From: Flavobacterium proteolyticum
GTDB lineage: Bacteria; Bacteroidota; Bacteroidia; Flavobacteriales; Flavobacteriaceae
DNA length: 64,000 nt
Direction of reading: 5' to 3'
NCBI RefSeq assembly: GCF_015223105.1
Contig: NZ_JADFTZ010000003.1
Coordinates: 1-64,000, forward strand
Every line of letters starts with the position of its first letter. The first letter of the stretch is position 1. Positions 45,283-53,600 of the stretch are shown here, in pieces. The notes under the pieces are model-generated. The model had not been told where the DNA came from, ran no database searches, and worked only from the letters and a program-made list of their open reading frames with translations. The position numbers and the translations under genes are program-made.

Positions 45283-45371
45283 CGTGTATGTATTTTCAAT
45301 TTTTAAACAAAAAACCAAACCCCAATGTTACTTGGAATTTGGAATTTTATTTATTTGGAATGTGATTTCCT

Positions 45372-46325
45372 TTATTTCTTAATCAATCCTAATTCTACCA
45401 AACGTTCATGTAAGAATTCACCAGCGGTGATATCTTCGTATAATTTTGGATTATTTTCATCGATACATTCTGGTAAACAATTTAAACTCATATCGCTTAC
45501 TGGGTGCATGAAGAAAGGAATTGAATAACGAGATGAACCCCATAATTCTCTTGGTGGATTAACCACTTGGTGAATCGTTGATTTCAACTTGTTGTTGGTG
45601 TGTCTTGATAACATATCCCCAACGTTAATCATCAACTCGTCTGGTTGAGCCATAGCATCAATCCATTCTCCGTTGTGATTTTGTACTTGTAAACCTTTTC
45701 CTTGAGCTCCCATTAATAAGGTAATCAAGTTGATGTCTCCATGTGCTGCAGCACGAACGGCTCCGTCTTTAGGTTCGTCGGTAATAGGTGGGTAATGGAT
45801 TGGACGTAAAATACTGTTTCCGTCTTTGATGTATTTATCAAAGTAGAATTCGTCTAATCCGATGTAAAGTGCTAAAGCTCTCAACACATAAACACCTGTT
45901 TTTTCTAACATTTGGTACGCTTCTTTACCTACTTCATTGAATTTAGGTAATTCTGTTACTTCCACGTTATCTGGATATTCGCCAGCGTACTTTGAACCTT
46001 CGCTAACGTATTGTCCAAAATGCCAAAACTCTTTCAAATCTCCAGCAGAGCGACCTTTAGCATGTTCTTTACCGAAAGAAACATAACCACGTTGTCCACC
46101 AATTCCTGGGATTTCGTATTTAGCTTTGGTTTCTAAAGGAAGTGAAAAGAAGTTTCTTACTTCTGAATACAATCCTTCAACTAATTTGTCATCTAAAAAA
46201 TGACCTTTTAATGCTACGAAGCCGATTTCTTCGTAGGCTTTTCCGATTTCATTTACAAATTTTTGTTTACGTGCCGGATCATCCGACAGGAAATCACGTA
46301 AGTCAACACTAGGAATTTGTTGCAT
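45372..46325 (-). CDS. 2-oxoglutarate/Fe(II)-dependent oxygenase, isopenicillin N synthase family
   Basis: 317 residues. The iron-binding facial triad is visible as His and Asp in AAHGDINLITLL (about 215-226) and a distal His in STIHQVVNP. The RYSIPFF motif binds the co-substrate. The N-terminal VDLRDFLSDDPARKQKFVNEIG matches DIOX_N. The family oxidises diverse small molecules; the substrate is unknown. Close homologues are well conserved in Flavobacteria, so this is probably core metabolism rather than antibiotic synthesis. Confidence 0.9.
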   Translation of the reverse strand: MQQIPSVDLRDFLSDDPARKQKFVNEIGKAYEEIGFVALKGHFLDDKLVEGLYSEVRNFFSLPLETKAKYEIPGIGGQRGYVSFGKEHAKGRSAGDLKEFWHFGQYVSEGSKYAGEYPDNVEVTELPKFNEVGKEAYQMLEKTGVYVLRALALYIGLDEFYFDKYIKDGNSILRPIHYPPITDEPKDGAVRAAAHGDINLITLLMGAQGKGLQVQNHNGEWIDAMAQPDELMINVGDMLSRHTNNKLKSTIHQVVNPPRELWGSSRYSIPFFMHPVSDMSLNCLPECIDENNPKLYEDITAGEFLHERLVELGLIKK

Positions 46326-46440
46326 ACTTAAACTTTATTGTTAATAAATCAAATGGGCTTTAACCCAAGTAAATACAAATGTAATTAAATATTTTAAAAT
46401 CAAAAAAGTAAAGTTGTTAACAATTGGGTTAAAGTGAAAA

Positions 46441-46531
46441 GTAAAAAGTAAAAAGTAAAAAGTAAAAAGGGAATAGTAAAAAGGGAATAGTAAAAAGGGA
46501 ATAGTAAAAAGGGAATAGTAAAAAGGGAATA
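46441..46531 (+). repeat. Tandem repeats: three 7-mers then five 14-mers
   Basis: GTAAAAA is repeated three times (46441-46461), then GTAAAAAGGGAATA five times without a mismatch (46462-46531). Degenerate units flank both ends (GTGAAAA before, GTGGATA after). The array lies in the 400-base space upstream of the E1 gene, about 160 bases before its -7 box. Confidence 0.95.
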
Positions 46532-46692
46532 GTGGATAGTGGAAATATTGCTTGAAGTGGTTTTACAAAACTTAAAACTAATTCTTAGTATTCTTTGCGT
46601 TAAAATTTAAACTTGAATTTGAGTTTGCCCTTGCCTTTGATTTTTTAACTTTCTTTTTTTATAACAATTCGCTTTCAAAATGTTATTTTTAT

Positions 46693-46700
46693 TACTTTTG
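46693..46700 (+). promoter_or_regulatory. -7 promoter box for the E1 dehydrogenase gene
   Basis: TACTTTTG matches TAnnTTTG and lies 25 bases before the ATG at 46726. No TTG is seen at the usual -33 spacing. Confidence 0.4.
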
Positions 46701-46725
46701 AGCAAAATTTAATTGTTCCAGTATC

Positions 46726-48702
46726 ATGAACTTTGAAAGAAAAGATTTATCGAATTCGCAACTACTTGATTTATACAAGAAAATCTTAAAACCACGTTTA
46801 ATTGAAGAGAAAATGTTGATTCTAATCCGTCAAGGAAAAGTATCGAAATGGTTCTCAGGAATTGGACAAGAAGCTATTTCTGTGGGGATAACTTCGGTTT
46901 TGGATAAAGATGAATATATTTTACCAATGCACCGTAATTTAGGAGTGTTTACCACTCGCGATATTCCGTTGCACCGTTTGTTTTCGCAATGGCAAGGTAA
47001 GAAAAACGGATTTACTAAAGGTCGTGATAGAAGTTTCCACTTTGGAACGCAAGAATACAAGATTATTGGAATGATTTCGCATTTGGGTCCACAATTAGGG
47101 ATTGCTGACGGAATCGCTTTAGCCAATAAACTAAGAAAAAACGGAAAAGTTACTGCTGTATTTACAGGTGAAGGCGCTACTTCGGAAGGCGATTTTCATG
47201 AAGCGTTGAATATTGCAGCTGTTTGGGAATTACCGGTTTTATTCGTAATTGAAAATAATGGTTACGGATTATCAACTCCTACAAACGAGCAATACCGTTG
47301 TGAAAACCTTGCTGATAAAGGTGTTGGTTACGGAATGGAAAGCCACGTTGTAGACGGAAATAACTTATTAGAAGTGGTTCATTTGATTTCGGAATTAAAA
47401 GCTTCTATGGTTGAAAATCCTCGTCCTGTGTTATTGGAGTTCAAGACATTCAGAATGCGTGGTCATGAAGAGGCGAGTGGTACGAAATACGTTCCTCAAG
47501 AATTAATGGACATGTGGGCGGTGAAAGACCCAGTAGAAAATTATAGAAATTACTTAAAAGCTACAGCAGTTTTATCAGAGGAAGAAGATGAAGCGATTCG
47601 TGCTGAAATTAAGAAAGAAATTGATACGGACTGGGCAAAAGTGCAAGAAGAACCAGAAATTGTAGCTTCTTTAGAAGAAGAATTAGGTGATGTTTACAAG
47701 CCTTATACTTTCGAAGAATTCAATCCTTCTTCGGAAGTAGAAAATATCCGTGTGATTGATGCGATTTCGAATGGTTTACGTCAGTCGATGGAACGCCATG
47801 AAAATTTAGTTATCATGGGACAAGATATCGCCGAATATGGTGGTGCTTTCAAAATTACGGACGGATTTGTAGCGCAATTTGGAAAAGAAAGAGTTAGAAA
47901 TACACCAATCTGTGAAAGTGCTGTCGTTTCAGCAGCTAACGGATTATCTATAAACGGATTTAAGGCGGTGATGGAAATGCAATTTGCGGATTTCGTTTCT
48001 ACTGGTTTTAATCCAATTGTGAACTTATTAGCGAAGCAACATTACAGATGGCAAGAAAAGTCGGATGTAGTGGTGCGTATGCCTTGTGGCGGTGGAACTC
48101 AAGCAGGACCTTTCCATTCACAAACTAACGAAGCTTGGTTTACCAAAACACCAGGATTAAAAGTAGTGTATCCAGCATTTCCTTATGACGCAAAAGGATT
48201 ATTAAATACCGCAATTAACGACCCAAATCCAGTATTATTTTTTGAGCACAAACAATTGTATAGAAGTGTATATCAAGATGTACCAAAAGATTACTACACA
48301 TTACCTTTCGGAAAAGCGTCATTGATTAAAGAAGGAACAGATGTTACGATTATTTCGTTTGGAGCTGGAGTTCATTGGGCTTTAGAAACTTTAGCTAAAA
48401 ATCCAGAAATTAAAGCGGATTTATTAGATTTAAGAACGTTACAACCAATGGATTGGGATGCAATTTACGCTTCAGTTAAGAAAACGAATAAAGTAATCAT
48501 TTTACAAGAAGACACATTATTTGGTGGAGTTGCCAGCGATATTTCAGCCATGATTATGGAAAACTGTTTCGAATATTTAGATGCTCCAGTAAGAAGAGTT
48601 GGAAGTTTAGAATCGGCTATTCCATTCATGAAAACGTTAGAAGATCAATATTTGCCAAAAGGTAGATTTGAAAAAGAATTAAAAGAATTATTAATTTATT
48701 AA
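46726..48702 (+). CDS. 2-oxoacid dehydrogenase E1, fused alpha and beta subunits (branched-chain type)
   Basis: 658 residues. Residues ~1-330 are the alpha subunit, with thiamine-diphosphate motif GEGATSEGDFHEALNIAAVWELP ending near ENNGYG, and RMRGHEEASGTKY. Residues ~345-658 are the beta subunit (VIMGQDIAEYGGAFKITDGF, ESAVVSAANGLSINGF, GVASDISAMIMENCFEYLDAPVRRVG). The fusion is usual in Bacteroidetes and acts with separate E2 and E3 on branched-chain 2-oxoacids or pyruvate. E2 and E3 are not nearby. It has a -7 box upstream and a terminator downstream, so it is likely monocistronic. Confidence 0.92.
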   Translation: MNFERKDLSNSQLLDLYKKILKPRLIEEKMLILIRQGKVSKWFSGIGQEAISVGITSVLDKDEYILPMHRNLGVFTTRDIPLHRLFSQWQGKKNGFTKGRDRSFHFGTQEYKIIGMISHLGPQLGIADGIALANKLRKNGKVTAVFTGEGATSEGDFHEALNIAAVWELPVLFVIENNGYGLSTPTNEQYRCENLADKGVGYGMESHVVDGNNLLEVVHLISELKASMVENPRPVLLEFKTFRMRGHEEASGTKYVPQELMDMWAVKDPVENYRNYLKATAVLSEEEDEAIRAEIKKEIDTDWAKVQEEPEIVASLEEELGDVYKPYTFEEFNPSSEVENIRVIDAISNGLRQSMERHENLVIMGQDIAEYGGAFKITDGFVAQFGKERVRNTPICESAVVSAANGLSINGFKAVMEMQFADFVSTGFNPIVNLLAKQHYRWQEKSDVVVRMPCGGGTQAGPFHSQTNEAWFTKTPGLKVVYPAFPYDAKGLLNTAINDPNPVLFFEHKQLYRSVYQDVPKDYYTLPFGKASLIKEGTDVTIISFGAGVHWALETLAKNPEIKADLLDLRTLQPMDWDAIYASVKKTNKVIILQEDTLFGGVASDISAMIMENCFEYLDAPVRRVGSLESAIPFMKTLEDQYLPKGRFEKELKELLIY

Positions 48703-48724
48703 TTCATTATATTATAAATTATTT

Positions 48725-48751
48725 AAAAGACACTTTCGGGTGTCTTTTTTT
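48725..48751 (+). terminator. Terminator after the E1 gene
   Basis: AAAAGACAC-TTTCGG-GTGTCTTTT followed by T residues, 22 bases beyond the stop codon. Confidence 0.85.
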
Positions 48752-49102
48752 GTTTGGGTTGCATACATTATCCATACTTTATCTATACTCTATCTATGGA
48801 GTATGTACGGAGTATCTACCTAGTATCTATTTAAAATCATTTAACCACTTTTGATAGCTTTTGATAGGTTTTGACACTTTTTGATAGCTTGTGATAGGTT
48901 AGGTCTGATTTTATAGGGGTTTTGTTCGTAGTTTGTTCGAACATTGTTCGAACGAGCTACGTAAAAAGGGGTGTTTGTACGAACAATGTAGGAAGAAATG
49001 TAGAAGAATATACAAAAAAGTATTTATAGTTAAGTTTTTAGTTTATTGAAAACTCAATTATAAATCGTTGTATGTACTTACGATTTGTAGTTCGGTTTTT
49101 GG
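48752..49102. other. Repeat-rich intergenic stretch without a gene
   Basis: No coding frame stands out. It holds near-repeats of TATCTA/AGTATCTA (48775-48830), then four close copies of TTTTGATAGCTT-type units (about 48848-48900), the hairpin at 48927-48961, and a TATATTTG box (49103-49110) that probably serves the next gene. The three short repeat families side by side mark a low-complexity, rapidly changing spacer. Confidence 0.6.
48927..48961. repeat. Long palindromic hairpin with two GTTCGAAC cores
   Basis: CGTAG at 48927-48931 pairs with CTACG at 48957-48961. Inside, GTTCGAAC occurs at 48935-48942 and 48946-48953, each self-complementary and pairing with the other across ATT. A further TGTACGAACAATG lies just downstream. 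It could be an operator or RNA structure; no T-run follows, so it is not a terminator. Confidence 0.7.
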
Positions 49103-49129
49103 TATATTTGTGTTAATCATAAAAATAAA

Positions 49130-49708
49130 ATGAAACAACTTTTTACATTATTATTTCTAATTACTTTTTCAAATTTAACTGCTCAAAAGATTGATTTAAC
49201 TGCAATTAATTCAATTGATGATGCAGAAAAATATAAAGAAATAAATACTGATAGATTTACAATTATAGATTATATCGCAACAACTAAGGACAGTTTAAAT
49301 TATTATAAAAATCAATTAAGCGAAAAGAGTAAAACTGAAAACATTAAGGTTTTAGAAGTCAAACCTATTGTTGCGATGAAGGTAAATTATATTTTCTTTT
49401 ATGGCAAAACCCTTCCAAAAAAAGAAATTGATTTAAAACGTAAAGAAATTTTGGATTTATATGATAAAGGTGTCTCTTCTGATGAATTAGTTGCAAAATA
49501 CACTATGGATCATAATAGTAAACCTGGAGGAAACTTTGGTTGGATTGATGATATAAATGTTGAACCAACATTTAGAGAAGCCGTAAAAAAACATAAAAAA
49601 GGAGATGTCTTTTTAGTTGATACGCCAGAACTGAATTGGTATTATGTTGTATTCAAGTTATATGATGATGTTGAAAAAGTAGCGATATATTATATAAAAG
49701 TACTTTAA
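49130..49708 (+). CDS. Secreted parvulin-like (PpiC) peptidyl-prolyl isomerase
   Basis: 192 residues with a signal peptide (MKQLFTLLFLITFSNLTAQ). The rotamase pattern is spread over about 95-190: helix KRKEILDLYDKGVSSDELVAKY, then KPGGNFGWIDDI, a helix FREAVKKHKKGDVF and the final strand WYYVVFKLYDDV. This is a short, single parvulin domain for folding of exported proteins. It is the last ordinary gene before the repeat-bounded island and reads toward it, with no terminator other than the one inside repeat copy 1. Confidence 0.75.
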   Translation: MKQLFTLLFLITFSNLTAQKIDLTAINSIDDAEKYKEINTDRFTIIDYIATTKDSLNYYKNQLSEKSKTENIKVLEVKPIVAMKVNYIFFYGKTLPKKEIDLKRKEILDLYDKGVSSDELVAKYTMDHNSKPGGNFGWIDDINVEPTFREAVKKHKKGDVFLVDTPELNWYYVVFKLYDDVEKVAIYYIKVL

Positions 49709-49731
49709 TTCTAAATATATTTGCCCCAGAA

Positions 49732-49812
49732 ATGAAAACACAAAAGAAACATATTAGTCTAAATTTATATCGCTCAGCGATAGATTTTCCTATGGAAATT
49801 AATGGACGTTGA
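49732..49812 (+). CDS. Short ORF in repeat copy 1, 26 residues, truncated relative to copy 2
   Basis: ATG at 49732; the peptide begins MKTQKKHISLNLYRSAID and stops at a TGA where copy 2 reads TGT (Cys). Beyond the TGA the frame could continue seven more codons to the same TAG as in copy 2. The -7 box is only 8 bases upstream, so the mRNA would be nearly leaderless. It may be a peptide or simply structured RNA; the few differences between the copies do not decide it. Confidence 0.4.
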   Translation: MKTQKKHISLNLYRSAIDFPMEINGR

Positions 49813-49868
49813 ATGTGTTTTTATGAAGAATAGTTATTGTTTTTAGTAAAATTATACCAAAACATAAG

Positions 49869-49899
49869 AAACGTCCTTTGCAAAAAGGGCGTTTTTTTT
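49869..49899 (+). terminator. Terminator of repeat copy 1
   Basis: AACGTCCTTT-GCA-AAAGGGCGTT (one G-T pair) followed by eight T residues. The identical structure ends copy 2. Confidence 0.85.
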
Positions 49900-49992
49900 G
49901 TTTTATGAATGATTGAAAATAGGGTTTTAGATGCTGAAATCGAAGATTCAACGAAGTTAATCGAGTTCAGCATGACAGAAATAGAAAAAAGT

Positions 49993-50057
49993 AAAAAAAT
50001 GTTTCATGAATAAACGAGATAGTAAAAAATAAAGGTAAATGTGTAACCAAATGAGAG
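49993..50057 (+). repeat. Second repeat block, copy 1
   Basis: AAAAAAATGTTTCATGA through CCAAATGAGAG is about 65 bases and matches 55973-56037 with roughly five substitutions. The spacing to the first block differs by 20 bases between copies. Short frames inside begin MNKRDSKK here and MIKRNSKK in copy 2, both ending at the same TAA. Confidence 0.8.
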
Positions 50058-50160
50058 CGGAATTATATTAAAAAAAATATTATTTTTTTAATATAACAAT
50101 ACAAACAGTTGCTAAAAAAAACATATCTTGTTGAACCAATAAAAACTTAGTGTATTGAAT

Positions 50161-50595
50161 ATGAACCTCACTATTTCAGTCAAACAATTAGGAAAAAAGC
50201 ATCCTATAATTCAGGATAATGTTATAGTTTTAACTACTACATCCACAGTAATTACAGTAATACAATTATTAGAATTGGTTGTTGCGCAACAAGTAGATCA
50301 ATTTTCAAAATCGTCTTTTGAAGTTGATGATGAAGATAAAACCCATTTACCTAGAGATCATTATTTACCTATTCTTTTAGATTCGGGAAAAATGAGCTTT
50401 GGTGCTATTTACAATCATAACCTTCCAGATTTAAGAAAGGCCCAAGAAACAGCTATTCAGGCATTTGAAGATGGAATGTTTGCTGTTTTTTATGGTGATG
50501 ATGCTCTGGAAACATTAGAACAAACAATAGATTTAAAAGATAACAAAACATTAACATTTATACGATTAACTTTTTTAACAGGAAGTTATTGGTAA
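50161..50595 (+). CDS. Conserved small protein paired with the DUF4132/DUF5724-type gene
   Basis: 144 residues from the ATG at 50161 (an in-frame TTG two codons earlier is less likely). No signal peptide or membrane segment. The N-terminus NLTISVKQLGKKHPIIQDN followed by VIVLTTTSTVITVIQLLELVV suggests a strand-strand-helix unit, possibly beta-grasp-like, though I cannot prove that. LPILLDSGKMSFGAIYN and FEDGMFAVFYGDDALETLEQTI follow. It lies 27 bases before the giant gene and likely encodes its partner. No family is known to me by name. Confidence 0.7.
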   Translation: MNLTISVKQLGKKHPIIQDNVIVLTTTSTVITVIQLLELVVAQQVDQFSKSSFEVDDEDKTHLPRDHYLPILLDSGKMSFGAIYNHNLPDLRKAQETAIQAFEDGMFAVFYGDDALETLEQTIDLKDNKTLTFIRLTFLTGSYW

Positions 50596-50622
50596 ATCGA
50601 ATGGAACAAAGCTCAAAATATT

Positions 50623-53600
50623 ATGTCATTGGAAAACATTTTAGCCGCAAAAAAAATTAAAAATCCTGTAAAGGAATATAAGAAGGAATTAAAAGAAATT
50701 GTTGAAGGAAATATACTAATGAAGTTATTTTCTAAATCTAAGCTCAAAAAAGAGGTAGCAGAATTAGGTTTGGCACTATTAAAATTAGATCATAGTTATT
50801 CAGGAACTTATGTTTCCTTGGGTTCTGAAAAGCTGATTTTTTTTAGTAAACATTTAAGTCAAAATGTTTGGGACAATAAGAACTACTATGAACTTTTGGT
50901 ATATTTTTATGGTGCTGAGCAAGCTCCATATGTTAAACTCGCTTGGAGTAAACTGCCTTATCAAATGTACCAAACAGGTTATGATAGGAGATCCTTTAGA
51001 GCGCCAAATAATCATCGTGAGCTTTTGGTAAGTCAGGTAAATTTACTTCGTTCATTAATTGAAGCGCCACATATTTATAATTATGCAGAATCTACTTATT
51101 ACAATTTAACGCTTTTAGAACAAGTACGTTATGATAATGATGTAACCAATAATACCAACCAATTTAAAATATGGTCTGCTGCTTTGGATGCTGGTAATTC
51201 CCAAGTTTACCAATTAATGGAGGACATTATTTTTAATAAAGATGCAGTTGGAAAGGTATCAAGAGGGATCATCAAAGCCTTGTTGAACAGTGACAAAAAA
51301 GAATGTTGGGAATTAGTAGAAAAGTTACTTCTTGCTGCTCAACGTCAAGAAGGATTACGCCAAACCATTTTAGAATCTTTAGATGAAACTAGTATCGGTG
51401 CTTTAATTCATATGATTAATGTTTTGGTCACTAATAAACTTACTCGATTTTCATCTGTTGTTCGTGCAATTGATACTTGGACAGGTTTAGGATGGGAATC
51501 AGAGAAAGAAACCACAGTACGTAATATTATCCAATTGGCTAATGGTTATTTAACAAATCCAGAAACAATAGCCATTGCTGTACAGAGTAAAAACAATACT
51601 GAAGTTTATATGGCACTTTGGGCACAAGGTGTTTTAGATATAGAAAAAACAGTTCCATATTTAAAAGATTTAATAGAAAACGGTTCTATAGAAAAGAAAT
51701 GTTTGGCGCTAAAGTTTGCTGGTGAAACAAATGATCCTTATATCGAAATGCCATTGTACTATAAAGCTTTAGAAGCTGATAATCTTCAAGTTTTAGCATT
51801 TGCTCAACATAGAATGGAAGCCTTATTAGATGCTAATTCAAAATCTAAATTTTTTATTGATAACTTAGATTATCCCAACTTTTTCAATAAAGTATACGAA
51901 TTAACCCAAAAAATAAATGAAAAAGAAAAAACTTTTGAAGGAAAAGTATTTTCTTGGTTAACAGTTAAGTTTCAAAAAGATGTTTTGTATTCTTGTGCTA
52001 TCCATTTAATGGGATCTAATAAAACACACTTCAATCTTATTTTGAAAGATTTTGAAAACTTGTCTTTACCTATTAGAGAAAAACTAACAAGAGAAGTTTT
52101 AGGTGATTTTTATTGTTATTCCTACTACTATATAAATGAAAATAAAGCTCAAAAATTACCAACAACAGAACAACGAGATTTTGCACTTCGCATTTTAAAA
52201 GATAGAGGAGAAGCCATTGTATCTTCGGCACTTTGTACTTTGAAAAAAGTAGTTTTAAGTTCTGTCGAATTAGATTTTTTTCAGCAATTATTTAAAAGGA
52301 AGAATTCTACTCTAAAGAAGCACCTTATTACAATTTTATTGCAACAAAAAGATTCTGTTATAGAAGATTTTATTTATAGTTTAATTGAAAATGGAGACAT
52401 CGAACAACGCTTATCTGCTTTAGATGTCATATTACAGCTTCAAAAAAACAATAAGTTAACTTCAAAAATAAAATCATGGGTTACCTTATATGCAGAACGT
52501 CCAAAATTATCTGAGAAAGAAAGTAAATTTATAGATCAAATTTTGCCATCAAGCGCAAAAGAACAATTATCTGAAGCAAATGGTTATGGCTTTTATGACC
52601 CAACTCGTATTTCACCTTATTCTTTGCCAAAAATTGAAGCCAATTCGATTTATTTACAATTAACAAAAAAAGAATCTTATGGTTTTTCTCAACCACTTTC
52701 AAAAATTAAAAAGGAGATTGAACGATTAACTCAGTTATATAAATCACATGTAAATTATGAATATGTTACGGAAAACTGGAATGGAAGTAAAGAAACGGTC
52801 CTTTTAGGTAACGACTTTTCTACATTTAATCGTAAAACTGATGCTATGACAGCAGAACAGCGATTTAAAAATTATCCTCTACATGATGTTTGGCAGGAAT
52901 GGATGGAAACTTCAGGTTTAACAGGTAGCGATTTATTTCTTTTAACTTTTACTGTTGAATGTGATAAAAAGGAATTTAGAACTGTTCTTAAACCTTTTGT
53001 GTTCTATCATATAGATGTTATTCAAAACCCTAACAAAAATGGTTATTATTGGAACAATCCAATTGTTAGTATATTAGAATGTTTACGTTTTAAATATCCA
53101 TTTGAAGAAGAAAACGCTTTTATTATTGACGCTTGTTCCTATTTGTATTCGAATTTACCTAAATCGATACTAAACTACAAATTTGTTCCTAAAAAAGGAG
53201 ATTTCTATTATAATCGTGAAGGAAATGGTTGGCAATCAGAAGGAGATTTTGATGTGTACTTAAAAGCTATCAATGATTATGATGCACTTACTACAGACGA
53301 GAAAGCAAAAATGTGGCAGTTGTATCGTTGGAGACAATTTTCGGGTTTAAAAGAGAATGAGAAATATAGTATGCCACCTTTACATTTATATTGTGAGGCA
53401 TATAAACAAAATATGATTACTCAAAATGAAATCTATGAAGCTATATTAAATGCAGATAATCTAAGATTAATTACGGATAAGAAAAATCGTCGTGGTCATT
53501 ATAAAAACTGTAATACAGAGGATTTGTTAAAAAAATATGAGTTTTTACAACCTATGATAGATCATGTTCGTGATGTATGTTTAAATATTGAATTAAAAAG

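Larger units (their letters stand above)
49714..49900 (+). repeat. Direct repeat copy 1: -7 box, short ORF, terminator
   Basis: From TTTGCCCCAGAAATG to the T-run of the terminator, this ~185-bp unit is almost identical to 55714-55900. It lies exactly 6000 bases upstream, with no net indel and only a handful of substitutions. It contains a TATATTTG box (49716-49723), an ATG 8 bases later, two small hairpins within the ORF (ATCGC-TCA-GCGAT and TTTCC-TAT-GGAAA) and the terminator at 49869-49899. Confidence 0.9.

Noticed and set aside
49869..49899. Regularly spaced repeats suggested a CRISPR-like layout.
   Set aside because: Only two copies 6000 bp apart, with no spacer series and no cas genes.
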